DNA from: Pandoraea commovens
GTDB lineage: Bacteria; Pseudomonadota; Gammaproteobacteria; Burkholderiales; Burkholderiaceae
Direction of reading: 5' to 3'
NCBI RefSeq assembly: GCF_902459615.1
Contig: NZ_CABPSA010000006.1
Coordinates: 186,001-250,000, forward strand
DNA length: 64,000 nucleotides
Part shown: in pieces, positions 15,940 to 25,897 of the stretch
How positions within the stretch are numbered: the stretch's first letter is position 1
Layout: the number at the start of each line of letters is the position of its first letter
Position numbers and translations under genes: made by a program
The notes under the pieces: generated by a model
Told to the model about the DNA's origin: nothing
Databases searched by the model: none
Seen by the model: the letters and a program-made list of their open reading frames with translations, nothing else

Positions 15940-17136
15940 TCAGCCGTTCAGCACCTTGGCGATGCTGTCGGCCACTACGGCGACGTTGCTCTCGTTCAGT
16001 CCGGCCACGCACATGCGGCCCGAGCGGATCAGATAGACGCCGTGGGCTTCACGCAGCACATCGACCTGTGCGGCCGTCAGACCCGTGTACGTGAACATGC
16101 CGCGCTGCTCCAGATAACGCGAGAGCATGGTGTCCGGCACATGGCCACGCAGACCGTCGTGAATCGCGCCGCGCATGCGCGTAATGCGCTGGCACATGGC
16201 CGCGAGTTCTTCTTCCCACGACTTGCGCAGTTCCGGCGTGCTCAGCACCTTGGCGACGATCTTCGCGCCGTGCGTGGGCGGGTTGCTGTAGTTCGAGCGC
16301 ACGGCGCTCGTCAACTGACCCAGCACGCGATCGGCGGCTTCCGACGATTCGCAGATGACCGACAGGCCGCCGCAACGCTCGCCGTACAGCGAGAAGTTCT
16401 TCGAGAACGAGTTGGCGACGAATGCGGGCAGGCCCTGACGCGCCAGTTCGCGAATCACGAACGCGTCGGCTTCGATGCCCGAGCCGAAACCCTGATACGC
16501 CATGTCGACGAAGGGCAGCAGTTCGCGCTTCTTGAGCACTTCGATCAGTTGCACCCATTGCGCATCGTTCAAATCGACGCCGGTCGGGTTATGGCAGCAA
16601 GCGTGCAGCAGCACGACGCTTCGTGCAGGCAACTTGTCGATGGCGTCGACCATCGCTTCGAATTGCAGGCCGCCAGTGGCTTCGTCGTAATACGGATACG
16701 TATTCACGGTGAAACCGGCGCGCTCGAAGATGAAGCGATGGTTATCCCACGTCGGATCGCTTACCCACACCTGCGAGCCGGGGAAGTAACGCTTGATGAA
16801 ATCTGCGCCGACCTTCAGGGCACCCGAGCCGCCGAGCGTCTGCACGGTAGCGATGCTGCCGTTCTTGCGCGCGGGCGAGTCTTCGCCGAACACGAGACCT
16901 TGCACGGCGTCGCGGTAGTTGGCAAAGCCAGCCATCGGCAGATACGGCTTCGGACCGACTTCGGCCAGCAGCAGGGCTTCGGCCTGACGAACCGCGTTCA
17001 TCACCGGCAGACGGCCAGCGTCGTCGTAATAGATGCCGATGCTCAGGTTGACCTTGTTGGTACGCGGATCTTTAGCGAAATTCTCGTTGAGCGAGAGGAT
17101 CGGGTCACCGGGATAGGCATCGATGTGTTCGAACAT
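15940..17136 (-). CDS. tyrB: Aromatic amino acid aminotransferase
   Basis: A 398-residue PLP enzyme of class I. The Schiff-base lysine is Lys246 in SFSKNFSLYGERCGGL, the cofactor segments are CCHNPTGVDL and FVDMAYQGFGSG, and the substrate-carboxylate Arg lies in IRSGRMCVAGL near the C-terminus. The group covers AspC/TyrB. The context next to an aromatic permease and hppD favours tyrosine/phenylalanine transamination, yielding 4-hydroxyphenylpyruvate for HppD. It is the last gene of a leftward hppD-aroP-tyrB set, but gaps of 116 and 164 bases leave it unclear whether they share one transcript. Confidence 0.92.
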   Translation of the reverse strand: MFEHIDAYPGDPILSLNENFAKDPRTNKVNLSIGIYYDDAGRLPVMNAVRQAEALLLAEVGPKPYLPMAGFANYRDAVQGLVFGEDSPARKNGSIATVQTLGGSGALKVGADFIKRYFPGSQVWVSDPTWDNHRFIFERAGFTVNTYPYYDEATGGLQFEAMVDAIDKLPARSVVLLHACCHNPTGVDLNDAQWVQLIEVLKKRELLPFVDMAYQGFGSGIEADAFVIRELARQGLPAFVANSFSKNFSLYGERCGGLSVICESSEAADRVLGQLTSAVRSNYSNPPTHGAKIVAKVLSTPELRKSWEEELAAMCQRITRMRGAIHDGLRGHVPDTMLSRYLEQRGMFTYTGLTAAQVDVLREAHGVYLIRSGRMCVAGLNESNVAVVADSIAKVLNG

Positions 17137-17212
17137 GGCAGTTCCTGGAATAGCGATGGGATAACGACGGGGTAACGCTCGATGATACCGCTAGTGCGGC
17201 ACTGCCGGGTGT

Positions 17213-17237
17213 ACGCCGGGCGTCGAAAGCCCGGCGT
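17213..17237 (-). other. Hairpin between the permease and tyrB
   Basis: CGCCGGGC (17214-17221) and GCCCGGCG (17229-17236) with a 7-base loop, extended one pair outward. There is no T-run on the minus strand, so it is more likely an mRNA-stability or partial-termination element than a full terminator. Confidence 0.45.
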
Positions 17238-17252
17238 GCGGCGTTGACTTAT

Positions 17253-18638
17253 TTAACGCGTTGCGCTCACCGGCACCGGCGCGGCCACGTTTTTCTGACG
17301 CAGACGGTAGCCGATGGCCAGCACGACCAGCCACACCGGGATCAGATACACGGAGATGCGCAGATCCGGAATCAGATACATCACGACCAGAATGCCCGCG
17401 AGGAACGCCAGACACAGGTAGTTCGTGAGCGGGTAGCCGAGGCTCTTGAAGAACGTCGTCTCGCCTGCGCGTGCCTTGGCACGACGGAAGGCCAGGTGGA
17501 TCACGCTGATCATCGCCCAGTTGATGATCAGGGCCGACACGACCAGACCCATCAGCAGTTCGAACGCCTTGCCCGGCATGAAGTAGTTGATCACCACACA
17601 CACGGCCGTCGCGGCTGCCGAGACGCCGAGGGCGGCCAGCGGAATGCCACGCGAGTTGACCTTGAGCAGCGCGCGCGGCGCGTTGCCCTGACCGGCCAGA
17701 CCGTACAGCATGCGGCTGTTGCAATACACGCAGCTGTTGTAGACGGACAGCGCGGCAGTCAGCACCACGGCGTTGAGCACGTGCGCGACGAAGTTGCTGT
17801 TCAGCTCATGGAAGATCAGCACGAACGGGCTGCCGCCGGACACGACCTTTTCCCACGGATACAGCGAGAGCAGCACGCCGAGTGCGCCGACGTAGAAAAT
17901 CAGAATGCGGTAGATGACCTGATTGGTCGCGCGCGGAATGCTGCGCGACGGGTCGTCCGCTTCCGCCGCCGTAATGCCGACCAGCTCAAGCCCGCCGAAC
18001 GAGAACATGATGACCGCCATCGCCATGACGAGGCCGGACACCCCGTTCGGGAAGAAGCCACCGTGCTGCCACAGGTTGGCCACGCTCGCTTGCGGGCCTG
18101 CGTTGCCGGAGACGAGCAGATAACCGCCGAAGCCGATCATGCCGACGATGGCGGCGACTTTGACGATAGAGAACCAGAACTCCATCTCGCCATACGACTT
18201 CACGCTGGAGAGGTTGATGGCGTTGATGACACCGAAGCAAACGAGTGCCGAGACCCACGTGGGAATGCCCGGCCACCAGTACTGAACGTAGATCCCGACG
18301 GCGGAGAGTTCGGCCATCGAGACGAGGACGTAAAGCACCCAGTAATTCCAGCCGGAGACGAAGCCCGCGAATTGACCGCAATACTTGTTGGCGAAGTAGC
18401 TGAACGACCCGGCGACGGGTTCGTCCACGACCATTTCACCGAGCTGGCGCATGATGAAAAACGCGACGACGCCCGCAATGGCGTAGCCCAGCAAGACTGA
18501 GGGTCCAGCGGTTTTGATGGTTTGGGCGATGCCGAGAAAGAGGCCGGTGCCGATCGCGCCACCGAGCGCGATCAATTGGATGTGACGATTCTTCAGGCCG
18601 CGGTGGAGCGAGCCATCTTTTGCTGCGTTGGCGGACAT
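17253..18638 (-). CDS. aroP: APC family amino acid permease (AroP/PheP type)
   Basis: A 461-residue integral membrane protein with twelve hydrophobic segments. The N-terminal signature RGLKNRHIQLIALGGAIGTG is the APC substrate-binding loop of the amino acid transporter (AAT) group. Further group motifs are FFIMRQLGEMVV, EPVAGSFSYFANKYC and the GLELVGITAAEADDP segment. These proton symporters import amino acids. The placement between hppD and tyrB suggests tyrosine or phenylalanine. Related proteins for other substrates (such as GABA or proline) share the same motifs, so the specificity is inferred from context. Confidence 0.88.
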   Translation of the reverse strand: MSANAAKDGSLHRGLKNRHIQLIALGGAIGTGLFLGIAQTIKTAGPSVLLGYAIAGVVAFFIMRQLGEMVVDEPVAGSFSYFANKYCGQFAGFVSGWNYWVLYVLVSMAELSAVGIYVQYWWPGIPTWVSALVCFGVINAINLSSVKSYGEMEFWFSIVKVAAIVGMIGFGGYLLVSGNAGPQASVANLWQHGGFFPNGVSGLVMAMAVIMFSFGGLELVGITAAEADDPSRSIPRATNQVIYRILIFYVGALGVLLSLYPWEKVVSGGSPFVLIFHELNSNFVAHVLNAVVLTAALSVYNSCVYCNSRMLYGLAGQGNAPRALLKVNSRGIPLAALGVSAAATAVCVVINYFMPGKAFELLMGLVVSALIINWAMISVIHLAFRRAKARAGETTFFKSLGYPLTNYLCLAFLAGILVVMYLIPDLRISVYLIPVWLVVLAIGYRLRQKNVAAPVPVSATR

Positions 18639-18762
18639 GTCTGTTCCTTACCCTACCTTCGTATTCACGCGACGCGCTTCTCTGTTTTCATGCGGTGAGC
18701 ACGAACCGGAAGCGTTGAGCCGCCACGGCGCGGCGCTTATGGCGCCGTCACCGTGTCCTTTG

Positions 18763-18786
18763 GGATCGTCCGTGCGAGCGGACGAT
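18763..18786 (-). other. Hairpin downstream of hppD
   Basis: A perfect 9-bp stem GATCGTCCG/CGGACGATC with a 6-base loop, 17 bases past the hppD stop codon. A second, weaker stem (ACGGCGC/GCGCCGT) sits at 18724-18747. Neither has a clear U-run, so termination may be partial and allow read-through into the permease gene. Confidence 0.5.
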
Positions 18787-18802
18787 CATGTCTCCCCGGA
18801 AC

Positions 18803-19876
18803 TCAGACCTTGAGCGTGCCGCGCTCGATCTGGTCGCGCTCGAGCGATTCGAACAGCGCCTTGAAGTTGCCTTCACCGAAGCCGTCGTCGCCTTCGCGCT
18901 GGATGAACTCGAAGAACACCGGGCCGAGCAGCGTCTTCGAGAAGATCTGCAACAGCAGACGCGGCTTGCCGTTCTCGGTCGTACCGTCGAGCAGAATGCC
19001 GCGCGCCTTCAGTTCGCCCACCGGCTGACCGTGACCCGGCAGACGGGTCTCGAGCGCATCGTAGTAGAAGTCGTTCGGCGCGGTCATGAGGTCGACGCCC
19101 GCCATTTGCAGGTTGTCGATGACCTGAAGCAGGTTGTCGGTGAGGAAGGCGATGTGCTGAATGCCTTCACCGTTGAAGGCCATCAGGAATTCTTCGATCT
19201 GGCCGCTGCCCTTGGCCGATTCCTCGTTCAGGGGAATGCGGATTTTACCATCCGGGGCGGTCATCGCCTTCGAGGTGAGGCCGGTGTATTCGCCCGAAAT
19301 GTCGAAGTAGCGAATCTCGCGGAAGTTGAACAGCTTCTCGTAGAAGTTGGCCCAGTAAGCCATGCGGCCACGATAGACGTTGTGCGTCAGGTGATCGATC
19401 AGGCGCAGGCCGTGACCGACCGGGTGACGGTCGACGCCTTCGATGTACTCGAAGTCGATGTCATAGATCGACTTGCCCTCTTCGAAGCGGTCGATCAGAT
19501 AGAGCGGCGCGCCGCCAATGCCCTTGATCGCCGGCAGACGCAGTTCCATCGGACCGGTTTCGATCTCGACCGGCTGTGCGCCGAGTTCCAGCGCGCGGGC
19601 GTAGGCCTTGTGCGAGTCCTTCACACGGAAGGCCATGCCGCAGGCGCTCGGGCCGTGTTCGGCGGCGAAGTAGGCCGCTTCGCTGTTCGGCTCGCGGTTC
19701 ACGATGAAGTTGACCTCGCCCTGACGGTACAGCACCACGTCTTTCGAGCGGTGACGCGCCACGAGCGTGAAGCCCATCTGTTCGAAAATGGGTTCGAGGA
19801 CGTTCGGCGTAGGCGAAGCGAATTCCACGAATTCGAAGCCCATCAATTGCATCGGATTTTCAAACAGGTCGGCCAT
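18803..19876 (-). CDS. hppD: 4-hydroxyphenylpyruvate dioxygenase
   Basis: A 357-residue Fe(II) enzyme of the vicinal-oxygen-chelate fold. The three iron ligands are visible: His162 ([12 protein letters not shown]), His241 (GIQHIAF) and Glu323 (FFEFIQR). The C-terminal motif [15 protein letters not shown] is the helix that closes the active site. It converts 4-hydroxyphenylpyruvate to homogentisate in tyrosine catabolism. The homogentisate dioxygenase genes are not in this window. A divergent Lrp/AsnC gene and two inverted repeats lie just upstream, the usual arrangement for an hppD regulator. Confidence 0.97.
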   Translation of the reverse strand: MADLFENPMQLMGFEFVEFASPTPNVLEPIFEQMGFTLVARHRSKDVVLYRQGEVNFIVNREPNSEAAYFAAEHGPSACGMAFRVKDSHKAYARALELGAQPVEIETGPMELRLPAIKGIGGAPLYLIDRFEEGKSIYDIDFEYIEGVDRHPVGHGLRLIDHLTHNVYRGRMAYWANFYEKLFNFREIRYFDISGEYTGLTSKAMTAPDGKIRIPLNEESAKGSGQIEEFLMAFNGEGIQHIAFLTDNLLQVIDNLQMAGVDLMTAPNDFYYDALETRLPGHGQPVGELKARGILLDGTTENGKPRLLLQIFSKTLLGPVFFEFIQREGDDGFGEGNFKALFESLERDQIERGTLKV

Positions 19877-20140
19877 GATCGTCTCGGCTTGGTGAAGTGA
19901 TTTGTAGGGATGACAAATTCATTGGACGCGTGCACCGGCCGGAGGTTACGTCCCGGTAAATGCAGACGACTTCGGATCGTGCAACAAAATTGTGCTTTAT
20001 CGACCAGTGGGTCGGGTTATCGCAATCGGCTCGTTCCGTTCGTCGAAATCCTTGCTGTCGCAAGTGTTTCGCGCACATTTGCGTCATTTCATGAGGGGCA
20101 GTGTAAGTGCGTCGGCACAAAATAGGATTTCGTAAATGCG

Positions 20141-20155
20141 CTAGGGAAACCCTAG
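20141..20155. promoter_or_regulatory. CTAGGG-AAA-CCCTAG palindrome
   Basis: Perfect 6-bp arms with a 3-base centre, 45 bases upstream of the Lrp-type start, in the hppD-regulator gap. It is a candidate operator. Confidence 0.5.
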
Positions 20156-20168
20156 GTTATGCACTAAT

Positions 20169-20196
20169 ATTTCCAAAATTGTCTGTTATTGGAAAT
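20169..20196. promoter_or_regulatory. ATTTCCAA/TTGGAAAT inverted repeat overlapping the Lrp gene start region
   Basis: Perfect 8-bp arms separated by 12 bases, ending 4 bases before the ATG at 20201. The right arm overlaps the ribosome site (GGAA). Binding here would block the regulator's own expression, as expected for an autoregulated Lrp/AsnC protein. Confidence 0.6.
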
Positions 20197-20200
20197 AAAA

Positions 20201-20668
20201 ATGCATGACATTGAGATCGATCGGATTGACGTACGTTTGTTGGGGATATTGCAGAGCCACGGGCGCATTTCGAATCTCGAACTGGCCGAAGCGATCAAGC
20301 TTTCGCCCGCGCAAACGCTGCGGCGTCACCGCCGTCTCGAAGAAATGGGCGTGATCAAGGGCTACGACACGCGGCTCGACGCGCAACGGCTCGGCTTCAG
20401 CGTGGTCGCGTTCGTCCATGTGACGATGGAGCGCGGCCATATCCGCGACCTGTCGAATTTCAAGGGACTGGTCGCGGAACTCGCGCAGATTCAGGAATGC
20501 TTTTCCGTGACGGGCGACATCGACTACGTGCTCAAGGTCGTGGCGCGCGATCTGAAAGCGCTATCCGAGTTTCTGCTCGATACGCTGATGCGCATTCCCG
20601 GCGTGAGCGCGGTGAAGTCGAGCGTCTGTCTCGACGAGATCAAATGCACGTCGGCCGTGCCGCTTTGA
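20201..20668 (+). CDS. Lrp/AsnC family transcriptional regulator
   Basis: A 155-residue protein with an N-terminal winged helix-turn-helix (IDVRLLGILQSHGRISNLELAEAIKLSPAQTLRRHRRLEEMGVIKGY) and a C-terminal RAM domain (VAFVHVTME..., ECFSVTGDIDYVLKVVARDL). The family binds amino acids or related metabolites. The divergent position next to hppD, plus an inverted repeat over its own start, points to aromatic amino acid control. The frame can be read from a TTG at 20189, but the ATG at 20201 has the better ribosome site. Confidence 0.93.
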   Translation: MHDIEIDRIDVRLLGILQSHGRISNLELAEAIKLSPAQTLRRHRRLEEMGVIKGYDTRLDAQRLGFSVVAFVHVTMERGHIRDLSNFKGLVAELAQIQECFSVTGDIDYVLKVVARDLKALSEFLLDTLMRIPGVSAVKSSVCLDEIKCTSAVPL

Positions 20669-20724
20669 GGGGGCGACGCTGCTCGTCGCGCATCGTGGGA
20701 AACTCGCGAGGCGACACATCATGG

Positions 20725-20753
20725 TTGACAGCGTCCGAAAATCTGTGATTTCA
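20725..20753 (+). promoter_or_regulatory. Putative leu leader promoter
   Basis: TTGACA (20725-20730), a perfect -35 element, is followed after 17 bases by ATTTCA, a weak -10. Initiation 6-8 bases after this would fall at about 20760, practically at the leader ATG (20762). Confidence 0.6.
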
Positions 20754-20761
20754 TGTGTCAC

Positions 20762-20848
20762 ATGATCACCGCGCAATTCTCCCTCTCGCTACGACTACTA
20801 GCCCGCTCCACCGGGCTTGGTCCGTTGCTGCGCGCGTGCATCGTCTGA
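20762..20848 (+). CDS. leuL: Leucine leader peptide of leuA
   Basis: A 28-codon frame (MITAQFSLSLRLLARSTG... ending ACIV) lies 133 bases upstream of leuA. Seven of the 28 codons are Leu. Three of them are the rare CTA in the run CTC-TCG-CTA-CGA-CTA-CTA (20783-20800), where CGA is also rare. In high-GC DNA such a codon cluster is the signature of an amino-acid-sensing leader: leucyl-tRNA shortage stalls the ribosome there and changes the RNA fold ahead of leuA. No ribosome site precedes the ATG, and the promoter leaves almost no 5' UTR, so translation may be leaderless. Confidence 0.8.
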   Translation: MITAQFSLSLRLLARSTGLGPLLRACIV

Positions 20849-20888
20849 ATTCCTCACTGAAGCACCGCTGATTTTCCCCAGTTACGCC

Positions 20889-20920
20889 GACCTGAGCCCC
20901 GGTTCATCCAACCGGAGGTC
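20889..20920 (+). promoter_or_regulatory. Leader hairpin before leuA
   Basis: CCGGTT (20899-20904) pairs with AACCGG (20910-20915), and the stem extends by GACCT (20889-20893) with AGGTC (20916-20920), leaving a small left bulge. There is no U-run, so it may be an antiterminator/terminator alternative or a Rho-linked structure rather than a classical attenuator. Confidence 0.55.
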
Positions 20921-20966
20921 GTAGCTTATCTGCGTCTGTGCGTCGTCCGGTTGACACTTTTGCTGA

Positions 20967-22694
<1,728 letters not shown>

Positions 22695-22748
22695 GCAGCG
22701 AACGCTAAGGAACGACAGGAAGGACTGAAGGAGACATTGGGCAGAAGC

Positions 22749-22780
22749 GTCCCGTCCCGCACTGATCGTGCGGGCGGGAC
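22749..22780. other. Hairpin between convergent leuA and pcaF
   Basis: GTCCCG and CCCGCAC on the left pair with GTGCGGG and CGGGAC on the right, with one bulged T and a 5-base loop. It is a stable structure suited to ending both transcripts, but has no T-run on either side. Confidence 0.5.
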
Positions 22781-22855
22781 ATCGGGAGCGGCGTGGCGGA
22801 ACTTACCGGTGACCGCACGCACTCCCGGCCCGAAAACATCGGCGGTGGTGCTGTA

Positions 22856-24058
22856 TTACACCGCTTCGATGGCGATAGCGATGCCTTGGCCGACCCCAAT
22901 GCACATCGTACACAGCGCAAAGCGACCACCCGTACGCGCCAGTTGATACATCGCCGTCGTCACCAGACGTGCGCCGCTCATGCCGAGCGGATGGCCCAAC
23001 GCAATGGCGCCACCGTTCGGATTGACGCGCAGATCGTCGTCGGCCACGCCGAGTTGTCGCAACACGGCCAGGCCCTGGCTCGCAAACGCTTCGTTGAGTT
23101 CGATCACGTCGAACTGATCGAGCGACATACCGAGCCGCGCGAGCAGTTTTTGCGTTGCGGGAGCCGGACCGATGCCCATGATGCGCGGTGCCACCCCTGC
23201 CGTCGCCATGCCCAACACACGGGCACGCGGCGTCAGGCCATAGCGCGCCGCACTCGCCTCGTCTGCCAGCAGCAGAGCGCAGGCGCCGTCGTTGACGCCA
23301 GAAGCGTTACCGGCGGTCACGGTGCCATCAGGGCGTACCACGCCCTTAAGTCTGGCGAGCGCTTCCATGCTCGTCGCACGCGGGTGTTCGTCGCGATCCA
23401 CGATGATCGCTTCGCCCTTCTTCTGGGCGATGGACACCGGCGTGATTTCCTCGGCCAGCGTGCCGTTTGCCTGAGCGCGCGCCGCCTTCTCCTGCGAGCG
23501 CACCGCAAAGCGATCCTGATCTTCGCGGCTGATGCCGAAATCCGTCGCCACGTTCTCGCCCGTCTCGGGCATCGAATCCACCCCGTACTGCGCCTTCATC
23601 AGCGGATTGACGAAACGCCAGCCGATGGTCGTGTCGTACATCTCCGCCTGACGCGAAAACGCACTGGCTGCCTTGCCCATCACGAACGGCGCACGGCTCA
23701 TGCTTTCCACGCCGCCCGCAATCATCAGACCCGCTTCGCCTGCCTTGATGGCGCGCGCGGCGGTGCCGATGGCGTCCATGCCCGAGCCGCACAGACGGTT
23801 GATCGTCGCACCCGGCACGTCCTGCGGCAGACCGGCGAGCAGCGACGACATGCGCGCCACGTTGCGGTTATCCTCGCCCGCCTGATTGGCGCAGCCGTAG
23901 ATCACGTCGGCGACTTGCGTCCAGTCGACGTTCGCGTTGCGCGCCATGAGCGCCTTGAGGGGGATTGCGCCGAGATCGTCGGCACGCACCGACGACAGTG
24001 CGCCGCCGTAGCGGCCGATAGGGGTGCGAATCGCGTCGCAGATGAAGACTTCACTCAT
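22856..24058 (-). CDS. pcaF: Beta-ketoadipyl-CoA thiolase
   Basis: A 400-residue thiolase with the three catalytic residues in place: Cys90 ([10 protein letters not shown]), His356 ([11 protein letters not shown]) and Cys386 ([10 protein letters not shown]). It cleaves 3-oxoadipyl-CoA to succinyl-CoA and acetyl-CoA, ending the beta-ketoadipate pathway. The pathway assignment rests on its position after pcaI and pcaJ on the same strand and on the length and sequence style ([21 protein letters not shown]) of PcaF. A terminator-like hairpin separates it from pcaJ, so it may be made at a lower level or from an extra promoter. Confidence 0.95.
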   Translation of the reverse strand: MSEVFICDAIRTPIGRYGGALSSVRADDLGAIPLKALMARNANVDWTQVADVIYGCANQAGEDNRNVARMSSLLAGLPQDVPGATINRLCGSGMDAIGTAARAIKAGEAGLMIAGGVESMSRAPFVMGKAASAFSRQAEMYDTTIGWRFVNPLMKAQYGVDSMPETGENVATDFGISREDQDRFAVRSQEKAARAQANGTLAEEITPVSIAQKKGEAIIVDRDEHPRATSMEALARLKGVVRPDGTVTAGNASGVNDGACALLLADEASAARYGLTPRARVLGMATAGVAPRIMGIGPAPATQKLLARLGMSLDQFDVIELNEAFASQGLAVLRQLGVADDDLRVNPNGGAIALGHPLGMSGARLVTTAMYQLARTGGRFALCTMCIGVGQGIAIAIEAV

Positions 24059-24131
24059 TTGTCTACCTCACCGAATGGATGGAACGTCTGACGTGAAGGC
24101 TGGCCGGTCATGGCGGGGACCGCGCTTACGT

Positions 24132-24169
24132 CAAAAAATCGCCGGTCACATCATGGGATGTCCCGGCGA
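24132..24169 (-). terminator. Intrinsic terminator in the pcaJ-pcaF gap
   Basis: On the minus strand TCGCCGG, then ACATC, pair across an ATGG-type loop with GATGT and CCGGCGA (24139-24169), followed by TTTTTT (complement of 24133-24138). It is a complete Rho-independent signal lying between two genes of one pathway. Confidence 0.75.
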
Positions 24170-24186
24170 AGGTGTCTTGCGCAGTG

Positions 24187-24837
24187 TCAGGCAACGGCCG
24201 GTGACGGCAGCAGCGTCACACCGGTCAGGCGTTGTAGTTCGTCGAACGCGAGGCCTTCGACCATATCGACGACGCGCAGCCCGTCGGGCGTCACGTCGAT
24301 GACCGCGAGGTCGGTGTAGATGCGCGTGACGCAGCCCACGCCGGTGAGCGGATACGTGCACTGCTCGACGATCTTGCTCTCGCCCTGCTTGGTCTGGTGT
24401 TCCATCATCACGAACACCTGCTTCGCGCCGCTCGCGAGGTCCATCGCACCGCCAACGGCCGGAATCGCATCGGGTGCACCCGTGTGCCAGTTGGCGAGGT
24501 CGCCGGTCTTCGAGACCTGGAACGCGCCCAGCACGCAGAAGTCGAGGTGGCCGCCACGCATCATCGCGAACGAGTCGGCGTGGTGGAAGTAGGCACCGCC
24601 CGGCTTGAGCGTGACGGGTTGCTTACCTGCGTTGATGAGGTCTTCGTCCTCTTCACCCTTGGCAGGGGCCGGGCCCATGCCGATCACGCCGTTCTCGCTC
24701 TGGAGAATGATCTCTTTCTCGGCGGGCAGATGGTTCGCTACTGCCGTGGGCAGGCCGATGCCGAGGTTCACATAAGCGCCGTCGGGAATATCCTGGGCGA
24801 CGCGGGCGGCCATCTGGTCGCGGGTCAGTCGATTCAT
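24187..24837 (-). CDS. pcaJ: 3-oxoadipate CoA-transferase subunit B
   Basis: A 216-residue beta subunit of a class I CoA-transferase. The catalytic glutamate is Glu48 in the SENG motif (LQSENGVIGMG), which forms the glutamyl-CoA thioester. GIGLPTAVANH and ASGAKQVFVMMEHQTKQGESKIV are also family segments. With PcaI it moves CoA from succinyl-CoA to 3-oxoadipate. The start lies 24 bases downstream of the pcaI stop, so the two are translated together. Confidence 0.95.
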   Translation of the reverse strand: MNRLTRDQMAARVAQDIPDGAYVNLGIGLPTAVANHLPAEKEIILQSENGVIGMGPAPAKGEEDEDLINAGKQPVTLKPGGAYFHHADSFAMMRGGHLDFCVLGAFQVSKTGDLANWHTGAPDAIPAVGGAMDLASGAKQVFVMMEHQTKQGESKIVEQCTYPLTGVGCVTRIYTDLAVIDVTPDGLRVVDMVEGLAFDELQRLTGVTLLPSPAVA

Positions 24838-24861
24838 GTCTTGCTCCGGTTCAGATGGGGA

Positions 24862-25536
24862 TCAGGCGGTGGCGGGCGGCACGGCGACCACACGCTGCAC
24901 GAAGATGCCGGGTGTCACCACGGCTTCCGGATCGAGTTCGCCGAGTTCGACGACTTCGCTCACCTGAACGATGGCGCACTTCGCCGCCGTGGCCATGATC
25001 GGACCGAAATTGCGGGCGGTCTTGCGATACACGAGGTTGCCCCAGCGGTCGCCCTTGAGCGCCTTGATGAGCGCGAAGTCGGCGTGGATAGGCGATTCGA
25101 GCACGTACGACTTGCCGTCGATCACGCGCGTCTCCTTACCTTCGGCGAGCAGCGTGCCGTAGCCGGTCGGTGTGAAGAATCCGCCGATGCCCGCGCCTGC
25201 GGCACGAATGCGCTCGGCGAGGTTGCCTTGCGGCACCAGTTCCAGTTCGATCTTGCCAGCGCGGTAAAGACCGTCGAACACCTGCGAGTCGGTCTGACGC
25301 GGGAATGAGCAAATGATCTTGCGCACGCGTCCGGCCTTGAGCAGCGCGGCGAGGCCCGTTTCGCCGTTGCCAGCGTTGTTGTTGACGATGGTCAGGTCGC
25401 GAGCGCCTTGTTCGATCAGGGCGTCGATGAGCGCCGAGGGCATCCCGGCGTTGCCGAAGCCGCCAATCATGATCGTCGCGCCGTCGTGGACGTCCGCGAC
25501 CGCGCTGGCGAGCGAGTCGTAAATCTTGTTGATCAC
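24862..25536 (-). CDS. pcaI: 3-oxoadipate CoA-transferase subunit A
   Basis: A 224-residue alpha subunit. It has the CoA-binding GGFGNAGMPSALIDAL loop, the NNNAGNGETGLAALL segment and FTPTGYGTLLAEGKETRVIDGK, all typical of SCOT-type alpha subunits. The start is a GTG at 25536, chosen because GGAGG lies 5 bases before it and the protein then begins MINKIYDSLA like its relatives. The frame runs further upstream to 25665 but without a ribosome site. The large operator at 25669-25702 lies about 135 bases upstream. Confidence 0.94.
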   Translation of the reverse strand: MINKIYDSLASAVADVHDGATIMIGGFGNAGMPSALIDALIEQGARDLTIVNNNAGNGETGLAALLKAGRVRKIICSFPRQTDSQVFDGLYRAGKIELELVPQGNLAERIRAAGAGIGGFFTPTGYGTLLAEGKETRVIDGKSYVLESPIHADFALIKALKGDRWGNLVYRKTARNFGPIMATAAKCAIVQVSEVVELGELDPEAVVTPGIFVQRVVAVPPATA

Positions 25537-25897
25537 ACGTGCCTCCTGGGCATTTCCGTCAATTCGCAAATCCGCATTCCAACCGGATGAACACGCTTTG
25601 CAATCGCGTTTCCGGTGGCTGTCTCCGGGCGATGACGTCTTGTGCGGCGGCATCGTCTGGTTCACAATGTTCTTATAGCGAACAAATATTCGCTATAAGA
25701 ACAGCGTAAGCCTTCCGTCGTTGGGCGTCAAGCGAGGGGCTGCCCGGAGTCTTTGCGATGCGCTCGGTGCGAAAAGGCCCAGAGACGGACGTGAGTGAGA
25801 CTTGAGCGAGCCGAATGCGCACGGTAGAACCGGCGGCGCAAATCCATTACGCTTGCCGTTCACGCAAAGCTCAACTTTCACCGACTTTCACTGACCA
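25537..25897. other. Divergent pcaI-IclR promoter region
   Basis: 361 bases between the divergent pcaI and IclR genes, containing the dyad described at 25669-25702. I see no coding sequence. The pca promoter should overlap or flank the dyad. Confidence 0.5.
25669..25702. promoter_or_regulatory. 34-bp perfect dyad, likely IclR (PcaR-type) operator
   Basis: The 14-bp arms GTTCTTATAGCGAA and TTCGCTATAAGAAC are exactly complementary around the 6-base centre CAAATA. It lies midway between the divergent pcaI and IclR genes. IclR-family regulators of protocatechuate and beta-ketoadipate genes bind inverted repeats in such gaps. It is one of the longest perfect dyads seen in this window. Confidence 0.8.

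Larger units (their letters stand above)
19877..20200. other. Divergent hppD-Lrp promoter region
   Basis: 324 bases. The half nearest the regulator is AT-rich and contains the two dyads listed separately (20141-20155 and 20169-20196). Nothing coding is seen. Confidence 0.5.

Noticed and set aside
17213-17237. Terminator between the permease and tyrB
   Set aside because: A strong stem but no T-run on the minus strand. Kept as a hairpin only.
20889-20920. Classical leu attenuator terminator
   Set aside because: The hairpin is real but lacks a U-run, so I list it as a leader structure and do not claim a textbook Rho-independent attenuator.
22793-24091. A 432-codon plus-strand frame over pcaF
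   Set aside because: It is antisense to a clear thiolase with all catalytic residues. Its composition is that of a shadow.
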